A stretch of DNA of 64,000 nucleotides, from contig JAPLDO010000041.1 in assembly GCA_026391715.1 (NCBI GenBank), forward strand, positions 1-64,000. The letters are read 5' to 3'. Shown piece by piece: positions 44,001 through 53,700 of this stretch. Each line of letters begins with the position of its first letter. The first letter of the stretch is position 1. Source of the stretch: Bacteroidota bacterium. GTDB lineage: Bacteria > Bacteroidota > Bacteroidia > Bacteroidales > FEN-979. Made by a program: the position numbers and the translations under genes. Under the pieces are notes generated by a model. The model was not told where the DNA came from. It was given only the letters and a program-made list of their open reading frames with translations, and did not search any database.

Positions 44001-44791
44001 ACCGCGGTTCCCGTTGGTGTGACATCAGCCCATGTGGGTCCTACGCGGATTTCGTCTATTTCAGCTTTTGGCGTTCCTCCACTATTCCTTATACAAATAG
44101 AGGCAAACGCAGCAAATGCTCCTGTTCCGCTGCTGTTTGATACAGAACCGCCCGGCTCAGCGCCACCGAGACTCGTCGGATTAACCCATAAAGTCGCTGA
44201 TATTGGAGTAACGCTTCTGTCAACTTTCACAACAACGAGGCATGTTGTTCCAAATGTAAGGTCTTGTGCAAATTCAGTATAAGTGGGTGTTCCTCCTGAT
44301 GTATTCTGAATGCTTAGCCTGTAGTTAGCCGCCGAGTTTACAGATTTGATACCAAGACGTCCACCGAAAATAGTAACAGAGCTGCCAGATGCAGCGCCAA
44401 AATGCATAAAGTAATCGTTGGTTGTTGGTGAAAGTTGCGTTGCATCAATAACCGTAATCAGAGTTGAAAAATACAACACTGTATTTGTGGTAGTAAAAGC
44501 CCTGTTCACATCACGTGATAATGTTGAATTGGCGCCAAGGATATATACTTTATTCCCGCTGGGAGCGGCCAGACCCGAATAAGATAAATTTCCGCTCAAA
44601 ACATCAATTGTTGTAGTCTGGTTTAGTGTTACGTTATGAGTTGTCCAGTTGTTCGAATTAGAACCAGCAGCGCCATTGCCCCCGATATTTGCAGGCGGCG
44701 TATAGTTGAAATCTTCATAAAGAATGGCCTGTCCCATCCCAAGGAGGCTCAAGCCAAAGGCCATGGTAAATAGTAATAAGTACTTTTTCAT
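41009..44791 (-). CDS. Large modular secreted protein with Ig/Fn3-like repeats and T9SS sorting domain
   Basis: A protein of 1260 residues with a signal peptide (about 1-20). After an N-terminal region resembling a LamG-type beta sandwich come two related units starting SLTGFTYIIGAGPSAEQSFSI and SLSGFIAVLGAHSASQNYTV, choice-of-anchor / Ig-like repeats. A second beta-sandwich with WTFDSTYAAPNTPSS, an Fn3-like unit (VVTTAATFVGTTYATLNG, then TYHFKVIGTNA) and Ig-like units with conserved Cys follow. The last 75 residues are a T9SS sorting domain (FKIYPNPTSGIFTIE to ENVQTVKIILTK). No enzyme domain is seen. It is probably a surface adhesin or binding protein. Confidence 0.85.
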   Translation of the reverse strand: MKKYLLLFTMAFGLSLLGMGQAILYEDFNYTPPANIGGNGAAGSNSNNWTTHNVTLNQTTTIDVLSGNLSYSGLAAPSGNKVYILGANSTLSRDVNRAFTTTNTVLYFSTLITVIDATQLSPTTNDYFMHFGAASGSSVTIFGGRLGIKSVNSAANYRLSIQNTSGGTPTYTEFAQDLTFGTTCLVVVKVDRSVTPISATLWVNPTSLGGAEPGGSVSNSSGTGAFAAFASICIRNSGGTPKAEIDEIRVGPTWADVTPTGTAVPTITVNPTSLTGFTYIIGAGPSAEQSFSINGTSLTADISIVPPANYEISTGSGGTFVPTNPIELTQIAGVVLDTIYVRLKAGLSVNTYNGEVITATSTGASNATVTCSGSVTGAPIPSITVAPASLSGFIAVLGAHSASQNYTVSGDNLTADVTVTAPAAYEVSTDNVIFSPLVVLPQSGGNIIGEPVTVHTRINASAPLGTASGVISHATAGAVTVNVNVTGLVVLPEPSNHAATFTAIAPNYNSIVNTWLDNDGAQPATGFLILANKTGIFVNPVNGVPVTNDANLNDGSGAMNILHGIQTYTWNGLSGSTHFYFAIYAYTNSGVNIKYKTVPAAPAADVFTLVFTPPVAAWTFDSTYAAPNTPSSVAANFGDQSTTAMLYADSTNGSSKWITATIGNELTMFGGATTNDPRETTFAGGALSPVGGTLNSANGKCMVIKFSMSALQNPILTFATRGTGTGFTTHQWAWSVDGLTFTDFGTNTAVNTSTFIVKTLDLSAIDAVDGAPVVYLRITFTGATSASGNNRLDNIVIRASAASNLPPTVVTTAATFVGTTYATLNGTVNANNQNSTVKFAYGLTTTYSDTVAATPPTVTGGVTTPVSVDLTGLTANTTYHFKVIGTNASGSASGNDLNFTTACLFPGDAGQISGPSPVCANLTQYQYSVQPIANATFYVWTFPAGATIIFGEGTNAVTVTYAPGSSSGLANVFGTNDCGDEGGSSQYQIFVNQPLPVSVTITASANPVAAGTTVTFTATVVNGGANPAFQWKVNGTNVGTSSSAFSYIPLNNDEVKCVVTSGETCTSGSPATSNTIIMTVNGGVPENLSVTGVVSSVMAICYNASNTITVAGGSSTFEVQPGGSVLMIAGQKILYLAGTTVQSGGYMSGTIVPGGPYCDFPKTPSSLTGNEETGLSMMNNSFKIYPNPTSGIFTIEQRGENITSPVKVDVLGTLGGKILSAELPGLRKQEISIKGNAPGIYFVKVTAGENVQTVKIILTK

Positions 44792-44820
44792 AAGGTTGTT
44801 TTTTAGATGATTAATTTATA

Positions 44821-44828
44821 CAAAAATA
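44821..44828 (-). promoter_or_regulatory. -7 box for the 1260-residue T9SS gene
   Basis: Minus-strand TATTTTTG fits TAnnTTTG, 30 bases before the ATG at 44791. Confidence 0.6.
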
Positions 44829-44992
44829 GGAATTTAGCCAATAAGTAGCCAATGAGTTTTGAGAATTAACAAAAAATTCTCGCAGAGTAAACCGAAAAAC
44901 AGGCAGTAAATCTGAAAAGTCAGGGATCTCCCCACATCCGGCAAAATTTTTTGCGAAATTTTCGATATTCCCCTTTTTTTTCAGAATAGTAT

Positions 44993-45000
44993 TATATTTG
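44993..45000 (+). promoter_or_regulatory. -7 box for the TlpA-DUF6029-Omp28 operon
   Basis: TATATTTG fits TAnnTTTG and lies 20 bases before the ATG at 45021. It overlaps a possible GTG at 45000, which is why the later ATG is taken as the start. Confidence 0.65.
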
Positions 45001-45020
45001 TGAATCAAAAAACAATAAAA

Positions 45021-45545
45021 ATGAAAAAAATCGTCTGTCTGCTGTGCCTTTCATTGGTAACCTCCTTTTCATTAATTGCTCAGGAAAGCGTTTTTAATTA
45101 CAAACACCTTCCATCGGTCAAACTTAAAACTGTAAAAGGTTTGCCATTTATTTCCGACAGTATCACCAACAACGGAAAACCAATCATCATCAGTTTCTGG
45201 GCTACCTGGTGTAAACCCTGTGTGCGCGAACTAACAACAATTTCTGATGTTTACGACGACTGGGTAACTGAAACCGGCGTAAAGCTGTATGCCATTTCTG
45301 TTGACGATTCCCGCTCAATGACCCTGGTTGGTCCGTTGGTTAACGGAAAGGGCTGGGATTATACTGTGCTGCTCGATCCCAACAGCGATTTCAAACGCGC
45401 CATGAACGTAGGTCCGATACCGCATACCTTTTTGTTGAACGGCAAAGGAGAAGTGGTATACCAGCATACTTCCTTTTCCGAAGGCGACGAACTGAGTTTG
45501 ATTGAAATGGTGCGCAAACTCAATAAAGGCGAAGAGATAAAGTAA
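45021..45545 (+). CDS. TlpA-like secreted thioredoxin-fold oxidoreductase
   Basis: A 174-residue protein with signal peptide (1-20, ending SLIAQ) and one thioredoxin fold. IIISFWATWCKPCVREL carries the redox CxxC (Cys64, Cys67), and PIPHTFLLNGKGEVVYQH carries the cis-Pro and the last strands. Proteins like this reduce or exchange disulfides in the periplasm. It is the first of three genes on one strand with gaps of 33 and 50 bases: TlpA, DUF6029 barrel and Omp28 lipoprotein. The whole set suggests a periplasmic redox system feeding an outer-membrane complex. That pathway is inferred. Confidence 0.9.
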   Translation: MKKIVCLLCLSLVTSFSLIAQESVFNYKHLPSVKLKTVKGLPFISDSITNNGKPIIISFWATWCKPCVRELTTISDVYDDWVTETGVKLYAISVDDSRSMTLVGPLVNGKGWDYTVLLDPNSDFKRAMNVGPIPHTFLLNGKGEVVYQHTSFSEGDELSLIEMVRKLNKGEEIK

Positions 45546-45578
45546 TTTTATCAGTGTTTTATTTAACAGTTATACGCT

Positions 45579-47294
45579 TTGAAAAAACTAATCTTCTTAT
45601 TGTCGGGAGTATTCGGGATGTTACTCTCTGCGCCAACCGGGCTGAAAGCTCAGGATCTTCTCAAGGGTAGCGAAGTTCATGGAAGTATGCAAGCCGACGC
45701 CTCCTATTACCTTACCGATCCTAAAACCGGGATATATGATACTACTCTCGCGGGAAAACTTATCCGCATGAATGGATTCACCGAGGTAAACTATTCACTG
45801 GGAAATTTTACGGCAGGCTTGCGTTTTGAGGCATACCTGCCGCCGCTTACCGGATATGACTTACAGTACAATGGAGTTGGAGTTCCATATTGGTACGCCA
45901 GTTATAAAACAGATTTTATTGAAATTACTGCCGGAAATTTCTACGAACAGTTCGGTTATGGCATGATGCTTCGTACATACCAGGAATGGACTTTGGGATA
46001 TGATAACTCCCTTCGCGGACTTCGCGTTAAAATAATGCCCAGCAAGGGAATTACTTTGAAAGGGGTTTACGGCGTGCAGCGTTACTACTGGGTTCCTTAT
46101 GCCGATTATAACCGCGGAATTGTTAAAGGTTTTGACGCCGATTTTTACCTTAATGACATCTTTAAAAGTCTTAACGACGCCAAAGTTAAACTTACCCTCG
46201 GCGGCTCATTTGTCAGCGATTACCAGAATGGAAGTACTAAGGATATTCCCTACAATGGTAAGATTTATGCCATGAAATTACCGGAAAACGTTTCCAATTA
46301 TGGCGGACGCTTCCTTCTGAACATTGGAAATTTTAGCTGGTTTACTGAATATGCGCATAAAATCAATGATCCATCGGCAACGAATAATTATATATATAAA
46401 AATGGTGATGGATTGTTCACAAATCTGGCATTTTCGAAAACCGGGCTTGGTATTACCGTTATGTCAAAGTGGATAGACAACATGAGTTACAAATCCGACC
46501 GTTCTGTCATAAACAACATGGTCAACATAAATTATCTGCCTTCAATTACCAAGGAACATTCCTACGCACTGGCAAGCATGTACCCTTATTCAACACGCCC
46601 CAACGGGGAAGTGGGGATTTCGGGAACTGTTGACATCCATTTCCCTAAAAATTCGGCGCTTGGAGGCAAAACCGGATTGTCAATTGCAGCCAACTTCTCA
46701 CAGGTCAATGGGCTGAAGAAATCGCAGGTGAATGATTCCACTTACATTGGTCAGATCGGAACACTTGGGTATAACTCTTCTTTCTTTGGTATTGGCAAAG
46801 ATGTATATTACCAGGATGGCAACATTGAGGTAACCAAGAAATTCGATAAGAAATGGAAAGGGATATTCACCTACCTGTACCAGACTTATGACAAGGATGT
46901 GGTTGAAGGCCATGCAACCGGTACTTTTGGCACTATTTATTCTCAAATCGGGATAGCCGATGTTACATGGAAAATCACCGATAAACATACCCTTCGCTGG
47001 GAAGTCCAGGGTTTGTGGACAAAACAGGATAAAGGAGACTGGGTTGCAGGACTTGTTGAATTTACAGTTTCTCCCGATTGGTTCGTTTCGGTAATGGATC
47101 AGTACAACTATGGCAATAGCAGCGCTTCACAGCGTCTGAATTATTATACGATTAGCGCAGGATATACTAACCATTCAACCAGAGTGGCGCTCTCTTATGG
47201 CAGACAGCGCGAAGGGATTATATGTGTTGGCGGCGTATGCCGGTTTGTTCCTGCAACAAACGGAATGACATTAACTGTTACAAGCAGTTTCTAA
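45579..47294 (+). CDS. DUF6029-type outer-membrane beta-barrel protein (TTG start)
   Basis: A 571-residue protein. Translation seems to start at TTG (45579), because it gives a clean signal peptide, MKKLIFLLSGVFGMLLSAP ending KAQ. No in-frame ATG occurs before the helix. The mature part is all beta-strand: GSMQADASYYLTDPK, FTAGLRFEAYLPPLTGY, ITAGNFYEQFGYGMMLRTYQEW, and C-terminal MTLTVTSSF with a terminal Phe. This matches the DUF6029 family as far as I recall, whose function is unknown. The neighbours suggest it is the outer-membrane part of a redox-linked module. Confidence 0.85.
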   Translation: MKKLIFLLSGVFGMLLSAPTGLKAQDLLKGSEVHGSMQADASYYLTDPKTGIYDTTLAGKLIRMNGFTEVNYSLGNFTAGLRFEAYLPPLTGYDLQYNGVGVPYWYASYKTDFIEITAGNFYEQFGYGMMLRTYQEWTLGYDNSLRGLRVKIMPSKGITLKGVYGVQRYYWVPYADYNRGIVKGFDADFYLNDIFKSLNDAKVKLTLGGSFVSDYQNGSTKDIPYNGKIYAMKLPENVSNYGGRFLLNIGNFSWFTEYAHKINDPSATNNYIYKNGDGLFTNLAFSKTGLGITVMSKWIDNMSYKSDRSVINNMVNINYLPSITKEHSYALASMYPYSTRPNGEVGISGTVDIHFPKNSALGGKTGLSIAANFSQVNGLKKSQVNDSTYIGQIGTLGYNSSFFGIGKDVYYQDGNIEVTKKFDKKWKGIFTYLYQTYDKDVVEGHATGTFGTIYSQIGIADVTWKITDKHTLRWEVQGLWTKQDKGDWVAGLVEFTVSPDWFVSVMDQYNYGNSSASQRLNYYTISAGYTNHSTRVALSYGRQREGIICVGGVCRFVPATNGMTLTVTSSF

Positions 47295-47344
47295 TAATGG
47301 TTAAATACGAAATTTAAGTATCCGTACAAAAAATTGCAAACAAT

Positions 47345-48229
47345 ATGAAAACGTTTTTCAATATTTCACTTTCTTTTCTTTGCGGAAGTTTATTGCTCTG
47401 TTCATGTACTAAGATAGACGAGCCCTATTCTACCGTTAAACCAGTTATAATTGACACTACCACACGTTCTGTGTTACTTGAAGATTATACCGGCCATATT
47501 TGCGTAAACTGCGCTCCTGGTGCAACAATGGCAAATACTCTTCAGGATCTTTACCACGGACAGGTTTATGTGATCGCCGTGCATGCAGGATTTTATGCCA
47601 TGCCGCAAACTGACACGACACAAAATGAAATTAAAAAATATTACCCGTATCTGATCGGCGATTACAGATGTCCGACCGGAAATGACTGGAACAATTATGC
47701 AGACTTTAAAATAGAACAAAACCCTTCGGGAATGGTTAACCGGCGACTTTGGAAGGGTAACCCTTCATTTATCCCATCCGAATGGTATAGCGCCATACAG
47801 GTTGCTGTTGTATTACCAAAGGTCGCCATTATGTCAATGAATAATTTATATAACGCCCAGACAAAATCACTGACATCAAATGTTTATGTGAAATTTCTTG
47901 TCAGTTATACCGGTCCGGTAAGCCTGACAGTGTGTATGATAGAGGACAGTATTTATGGAGGTCAATTGAATAATATCAAACCTGACTCAACTCCAATTAT
48001 TAAGAATTTCAGATTTATGCACGTTTTAAGAGGCTCGCTTATCAGTGGCGAAAGTTTTGGCTCACAAATAGCAAATAACCCCATTCCATCGGATTACGTT
48101 GCCAAATCATATCCCTTTGATTTCAGTGATAAATCCTGGATTCCAAAACATTGCAGCGTTATTGCATTCATATCAGATGCAAATACCAAAGAGGTTCTGC
48201 ATGTGATAAAATCGCCGGTGATAAAGTAA
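47345..48229 (+). CDS. Omp28-related lipoprotein with CxxC motif
   Basis: A 294-residue protein with a signal ending in LLLCSC (lipid-modified Cys21). A thioredoxin-like Omp28 domain begins RSVLLEDYTGHICVNCAPGA, with Cys53 and Cys56. Later segments such as PSGMVNRRLWKG match the family. Omp28 was first described as an outer-membrane protein of Porphyromonas gingivalis. There is no T9SS tail, so it is likely anchored by lipid to the outer membrane. It ends the operon after TlpA and DUF6029, only 7 bases from the stop of the convergent gingipain-like gene. Confidence 0.88.
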   Translation: MKTFFNISLSFLCGSLLLCSCTKIDEPYSTVKPVIIDTTTRSVLLEDYTGHICVNCAPGATMANTLQDLYHGQVYVIAVHAGFYAMPQTDTTQNEIKKYYPYLIGDYRCPTGNDWNNYADFKIEQNPSGMVNRRLWKGNPSFIPSEWYSAIQVAVVLPKVAIMSMNNLYNAQTKSLTSNVYVKFLVSYTGPVSLTVCMIEDSIYGGQLNNIKPDSTPIIKNFRFMHVLRGSLISGESFGSQIANNPIPSDYVAKSYPFDFSDKSWIPKHCSVIAFISDANTKEVLHVIKSPVIK

Positions 48230-48236
48230 CAGCCGG

Positions 48237-50780
48237 TTACCGGATAACCACTTTACGGGTGTATGTGTTTTCACCTCCCTTTACCTGAAGAAAATAGAGT
48301 CCCTTTGGAACATCGGGCAAAGTAATTGCTTTTTCCAGATTTCCGCTTACCGGTACATTAAGAGACTCATAAGTCTTTGTTCCTACCATGTTAAAAATCG
48401 TAATATCAACACGCACATCGGTTATTGAACTAAGATTGAGAGTGAATATCCCGTTATTTGGGTTTGGGGATATATAAACGCCAGCCGATTCGTTTGTTAC
48501 AGCCGTTCCTGTAGGAAAGTCACATGTAATATATTCTGATTTCATCAAAGTATCATAGGTGATGCCATTGCCGACAATAAGCTGAACGTCAAAAACGCCG
48601 CGTGCATCGTATGTGACAACCGGATTTTTTTCCGATGATGAAGATGGCGTTCCTCCAGGAAAACTCCACTCCCGTGAAATCACCGTTCCCGACGATGTAT
48701 CGGCAAAGTTTACGGTCTGTCCGGGCAATACGCGTTCAGGAGTTCCTGAAAATGACGCCGAAACCGGTAAAATAATCACCTCGTCAACCGGCAGATACGA
48801 TTGGTAAGGAATGTTGTTATAGGCGGTAACAACCAGGCGGATGGTATCATCAGGATTAGTCAGCGGCGGAAAACCAAGTATTAACGAATCATTTTGAACT
48901 ACTCCGGTTGCAAGAATGGTATCTGAAACCGTAAGGGTAACGCGGGCGCCGTTTACCGAACAGGTCAACAACAACGAGGAGTCGCCAACAACGAGACTTG
49001 AATTATGATTTACAACCATTTCCTCCGGGGCTGAAGTCCGAACCATGATAGTCGGGTCGCCGAATACTGTCCAGGTATCAGCCATATTTGAACCATCCAA
49101 TCCGTAAGAATCAATCATCTTCATACATCCGTTGATGGATATTCCGGCAAACGTCCGTTTGATATTTTCAGGATACGACTCAGCGAGAATGTCGGTCATC
49201 TCATCCTGACCTTCCATGGGGGAATCCCAGCTTTGGTTTATAGTTGAACCAAGAAAAGCGATGGCGCCGGTTGGTTGCCCGCCCTGCGACGCCCTCAGCC
49301 AAGCCTCCGCAAAGCAGGTTCCGCTGGTAAAATTACCGTTTACACATGCCACCGACCAGATGAAAGGGAGTTTCCCCATATTGGTCAACTGGTTCACATT
49401 ATTGTTGCTGAATCCTGTAGTTCCCCATGAAGTATTGCTTCCGTGCCCGGTATAGAGAATGAGGCTGGCGCCATTGTTAACCTGGGTTGCAACCATTGGC
49501 GGCGTCGGGTTTCCGGCTGCGTCGTTACCGCCCTGCGAACCATCGAAAAGCTCAGGATTCGAGGTGTATTTGTAAGCCAGCAACTGGGTTTGCTGGTTAC
49601 GGACATGCTCGAAATCCATCTCATTGTCATCGCCCGGTCCCTGGTCAGACCCTATGCCGATTACCGTTGTAAACCAATCATCGGTAATAAACTGCGGATT
49701 CATTTCGTAATCAAGAGTCCGCTGTACCTGAGTTTGAACCTGAGCTACGGTTTCCGCAGAAAACCTGCCAATATAAACATCAGAATAATGATCAATTCCA
49801 ACAATATAACCATAAGCGTTATCCGATGGACCGCCAAGGGTTCCGCCGGTATTGGTTGGAATCTGAGCATTATCGCCAACCAGAAGAACATGTGTTAATC
49901 CTTTTGTATTGTAATAATTGGCAATGAAGGTTTTGATTTGCGATGCAGTGGTACCAACAGAATCTTTGCTGATTATTTCCGTGCTATATCCCGACGCTAT
50001 TTTCCAATCAACATAAGGCTGCATTTCGCTCATAAAGGCGCCGTAACAGATTACAAGCAAATTGCCGTAGTCGTTCAGCGGCGTGTAGTTCATAGCGTCG
50101 AAATTCAGAAAATGCTTCTGTAAAACGGGGTACAACTCCGGGCTGATTTTCTTTTCAGCAATTGCGAAAGGAAGAGGGTTTTTTCCTGAGTAATTCACCT
50201 TACGCAACTTCAGCGTTATATCAGTAAAAACCCTTAGCACGCGGGTTACCGGATTATATTGAAAAGGATAAACGATGATTGTCTGACCGCGGATATCCCT
50301 GATAATATAAGGTTCTCTTAAGCCTGTAAGCTGACCGGGATAAAACTGATCTTTCGAATAAGCGGCGCCAAACTGATAAGGAACCGTTGAAGGATCGGTA
50401 TCCCTCATAATCACTCCTTTCGACGGGGCTATGAAGATATCCGCATAATCCTTGTAAGAAACAGAAACCGTATTTATTTCCATTTCGGCAAGATCGGGAA
50501 TGATGAGCGATGTTGTCATCTTGGGCAGGTTGGGCGCGCCGGCGTCAAGGATTGGCGTCAGTTTGTCAACCTCCACAGAAAAAGCAATTCCCTGCGGAGT
50601 AGTCGCCTCGCGGAGGTAAAATCCGCCAAGCGAAAAATTTATAACCGAACCTTCGGCGTTGGTTGAAATCAGGCGTACTTTTCCGGCTTCAGGAACCTGC
50701 GAAGAGATGGCTTTCCAATCGCGGGAAAACCCCGTAATTCCAAGGACTAAAATTAAAACTGTTGTCAGAATTTTTTTCAT
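48237..50780 (-). CDS. Arg-gingipain-like C25 cysteine peptidase with PKD and T9SS sorting domain
   Basis: An 847-residue protein. Signal peptide 1-18, propeptide to about 235, C25 catalytic domain about 236-600. His446 is in YTGHGSNTSWG and Cys479 in SVACVNGNF. Residues known to shape the Arg pocket of RgpB (Asp163, Trp284, Met288) have equivalents here: Asp389 in DDNEMDFEHV, then TINQSWDSPM, followed by GQDEMTDIL and DTWTVFGDP. An Ig-like region, a PKD domain (about 695-770, REWSFPGGTPSSS) and a T9SS sorting domain (YISPNPNNGIFTL ... YTRKVVIR) complete it. It should cleave after Arg at the cell surface. It follows the Kgp-like gene by 8 bases. Confidence 0.92.
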   Translation of the reverse strand: MKKILTTVLILVLGITGFSRDWKAISSQVPEAGKVRLISTNAEGSVINFSLGGFYLREATTPQGIAFSVEVDKLTPILDAGAPNLPKMTTSLIIPDLAEMEINTVSVSYKDYADIFIAPSKGVIMRDTDPSTVPYQFGAAYSKDQFYPGQLTGLREPYIIRDIRGQTIIVYPFQYNPVTRVLRVFTDITLKLRKVNYSGKNPLPFAIAEKKISPELYPVLQKHFLNFDAMNYTPLNDYGNLLVICYGAFMSEMQPYVDWKIASGYSTEIISKDSVGTTASQIKTFIANYYNTKGLTHVLLVGDNAQIPTNTGGTLGGPSDNAYGYIVGIDHYSDVYIGRFSAETVAQVQTQVQRTLDYEMNPQFITDDWFTTVIGIGSDQGPGDDNEMDFEHVRNQQTQLLAYKYTSNPELFDGSQGGNDAAGNPTPPMVATQVNNGASLILYTGHGSNTSWGTTGFSNNNVNQLTNMGKLPFIWSVACVNGNFTSGTCFAEAWLRASQGGQPTGAIAFLGSTINQSWDSPMEGQDEMTDILAESYPENIKRTFAGISINGCMKMIDSYGLDGSNMADTWTVFGDPTIMVRTSAPEEMVVNHNSSLVVGDSSLLLTCSVNGARVTLTVSDTILATGVVQNDSLILGFPPLTNPDDTIRLVVTAYNNIPYQSYLPVDEVIILPVSASFSGTPERVLPGQTVNFADTSSGTVISREWSFPGGTPSSSSEKNPVVTYDARGVFDVQLIVGNGITYDTLMKSEYITCDFPTGTAVTNESAGVYISPNPNNGIFTLNLSSITDVRVDITIFNMVGTKTYESLNVPVSGNLEKAITLPDVPKGLYFLQVKGGENTYTRKVVIR

Positions 50781-50788
50781 ATTTCCTT

Positions 50789-53700
50789 TTATTTGACGAT
50801 GATGACTTTTTTTACTGCCTTTATTTTTTCTGATTGAATGGTGCAATAATAAATTCCGGTTGAGAGGCGGCTGACATCCATGTTGAAAATATTGCTTTCA
50901 TTGTTCGGATTAACCTGATACTGCTGTTTTACCAACTCCCTGCCGGCAGCGTCGCTTAATGACACGCTAATTTTATTGGAACCTGCCGATGGCGCCTCTA
51001 TTGTGAGTTCTTCCCTTGCAGGATTCGGATATATCCGGCACATTGCATCTTCGGTTGTCCCGTTTATACCTGTTATAAGCCAGGTGATATAATTTGAGCC
51101 GACCGACACACATCCATCAGGCTGACCTGATACGGTTGCAGTATAATCGCCTGAAGCAGATGGAGTATAAGTTTGCGCGGTGGCATTGGGAATGAGGTTC
51201 CCGTTGATGTACCATTGATTGCCGCTGATGATGTTCGATACCAGTTGCGAACCGTTAAAGGAGATAACCGGAGCCTCTGGGCGGGGAACCACCGTTAGAG
51301 AAACTGGTCCCGATGTCAGATTGGTAACGCCATCGCTTATGGTAACTGTATAGGCGATATTCGATTGCGGAGTTGCAACAGGCGTCGCGCTTGTTGGATC
51401 GTCAAGATAAGTTGAAGGAGACCACTGGTAGGTGTAGTTGCCGCTGCCGCCGTTTACAATTGCGACCAGTTGGCTTGAGCCGTTCTGGCATACATTTGCA
51501 GGAAATGAATTGGCAATCAATGAAAGCTGACCTCCCATACATTTCAGTGTTGCCGCCCATCCGGGAAAATTATTTTGATAGTCGGAGTGAAACAGAAAGG
51601 TGAGAGACCCCACGCTGTTTGTAGAGGTGATGGCGCCTGGTAACTGGTTTCCGCAGAATGTTCCGATAACCGGATCCATAACAGAAGGTCCATTATATAC
51701 TGTGAGGTAGTCATAACTGCAATTTTGCTGCGGTTCAACGCTGAACTCGGTAAATATCGCTCTGAGCTTGGCGCCAGGACTGCCTGCATGAATGGTCATT
51801 ATCAAATCTTCGTTGTTGGCATAATTCGCGGTTGGACCTCCTGAATCATAAAATACGCCGTCGCAGGCGCTGAACGTAGAATTGGTCATTGGATGCGACG
51901 CAGGTTGACCAATTGTCAGACTCAGATTTGCTGCCACATTGAACTGGTTGTACTGACCGGCAACAACCGAAAAATTCAAACCTACCATCGTGCCGGGAGG
52001 AGTAATGCCGTTTGAAACAGCCGTGAAAAATGCATTGTTCATCCCGTTAACCGGAATTGTCCCCACAAATGAAGAAGGATTGGCGATGAGGATAAATCCC
52101 TCCGATCCGGTCATAACGTCTAATATTCCGAATGCATTGGAAACCGGCGAATGTCCGTTATTGTTAATCATTACGCGCAGTTGTGCAGTTTCGCCCGGAT
52201 CGAGAATACCATTGTTGTTTCCGCCGGGAACAGGATCAAGAACAGTGATGGTCCCGATCACAAGAACAGGGGCGTTCAGGTTCATTAGATAGGAACCCGT
52301 CCATGAGCTATTTCCATCGGTGAAATTGATGTTAAAACCTACTTTATGCTGATCAGCCACATTGTTTCTGATTTTGATCGAAAACAATCCGGTTCCGTTA
52401 ACCGTACTGCCCTGAGGAACTGCGCCAAATGAATAATTTCCGTTAAGAATGATCACATTGGTATCCGCTGAGGCGATGGAGGCAATGAGGTTCGAAGTAG
52501 CGGCAGCTCCAACGTTGTGAATAACCATGTTGAGAGAAACGGTTTCGTCGTAATCGGCTTTTTTGTTATTGTTACCGCCAATTGAATCATTTACGCTCAC
52601 CGAACCGAGCGTGATGTACGGACCGACAGGTTGAATTATTAACACAGAATCAATCAGCGGTTTCTTGTTTTGTTTGGTGATGACGAAATGGAGATAGCCC
52701 GGCGCGTTCAGTGTATTATATTGGAGGATCACCTGACCGCTGGAATCGGCGCAGCGGGCGTCGAGCAATGTACTGTCATTTAATGAAGCGGCAACATACG
52801 ACCAGGGTTCGGTAGTAACTGTGCAAGTATTTGTGCCGATAAGAAGTATCTGGGGAAGAGTTGCCGTTATATTGCCCGGAACTGAATAATAGACGCTCAG
52901 CGATGGATCGCCCATTAGATTATAAATTTCCCAGTAGTAAAGTTTGTTTGAAGAATTCGACTGCTGCACGGCAAGGTTGCCGCCTACAACCATCTGCGCC
53001 ATAGTTGTAAACCATGCGCTAACCGGTTCGCCCTGATCATGAAAAGTAACATCATACGCGCCAAGATGCTGCGGATCATAAACCGGAGTGGTTGTTACAG
53101 CCTTCAGTCCGCAACCCCACCAGTAATCTTCATCCCACAATGAATTGTTCGAAGCGCCTATATAACCAATGGCTCCTTTATTGGCGGCTCTTGTAATCTC
53201 TTCGGCAAAACAATTAACGTTATACCTTGAAGTAAGACAGCAGTTTCCAACCATCAGGCAATATTTATGCGCATTTTGAAGCGCGGCAATTTGAGATATG
53301 TCAAATTGCGGATCTGCCCAACCCGACTCGCTGCCATGCGCGGTATAGTTGGCATAACCTACGCCATTGGAAACATTATTCCTGATTTGTTGCGAGTAAT
53401 TTGCCCCGGAAGGCTCCGGTTGAAGGTAGGTGTGCGAAGTAAGTCCGTGGGCGGTGTTAAAATAATATGCCGTTCCGTAATTGATCTGACCATTTCCATA
53501 AGTCAAACCATTACCTCCGCCATCGTACCCTGCAATCATTACGTCTTCGTTCAGGAAGGTATCGTCGGGAAAAAGATACTGCTCATATTCAACAGTTTTA
53601 TCTATATATGGCTGCAACTGGATTAACGAAGACGCCGAAAACCTGCCGTAAATCACCTCGGGCAGGTTGTCGCCGGTATATTCACAGTAACGCAGATCCG

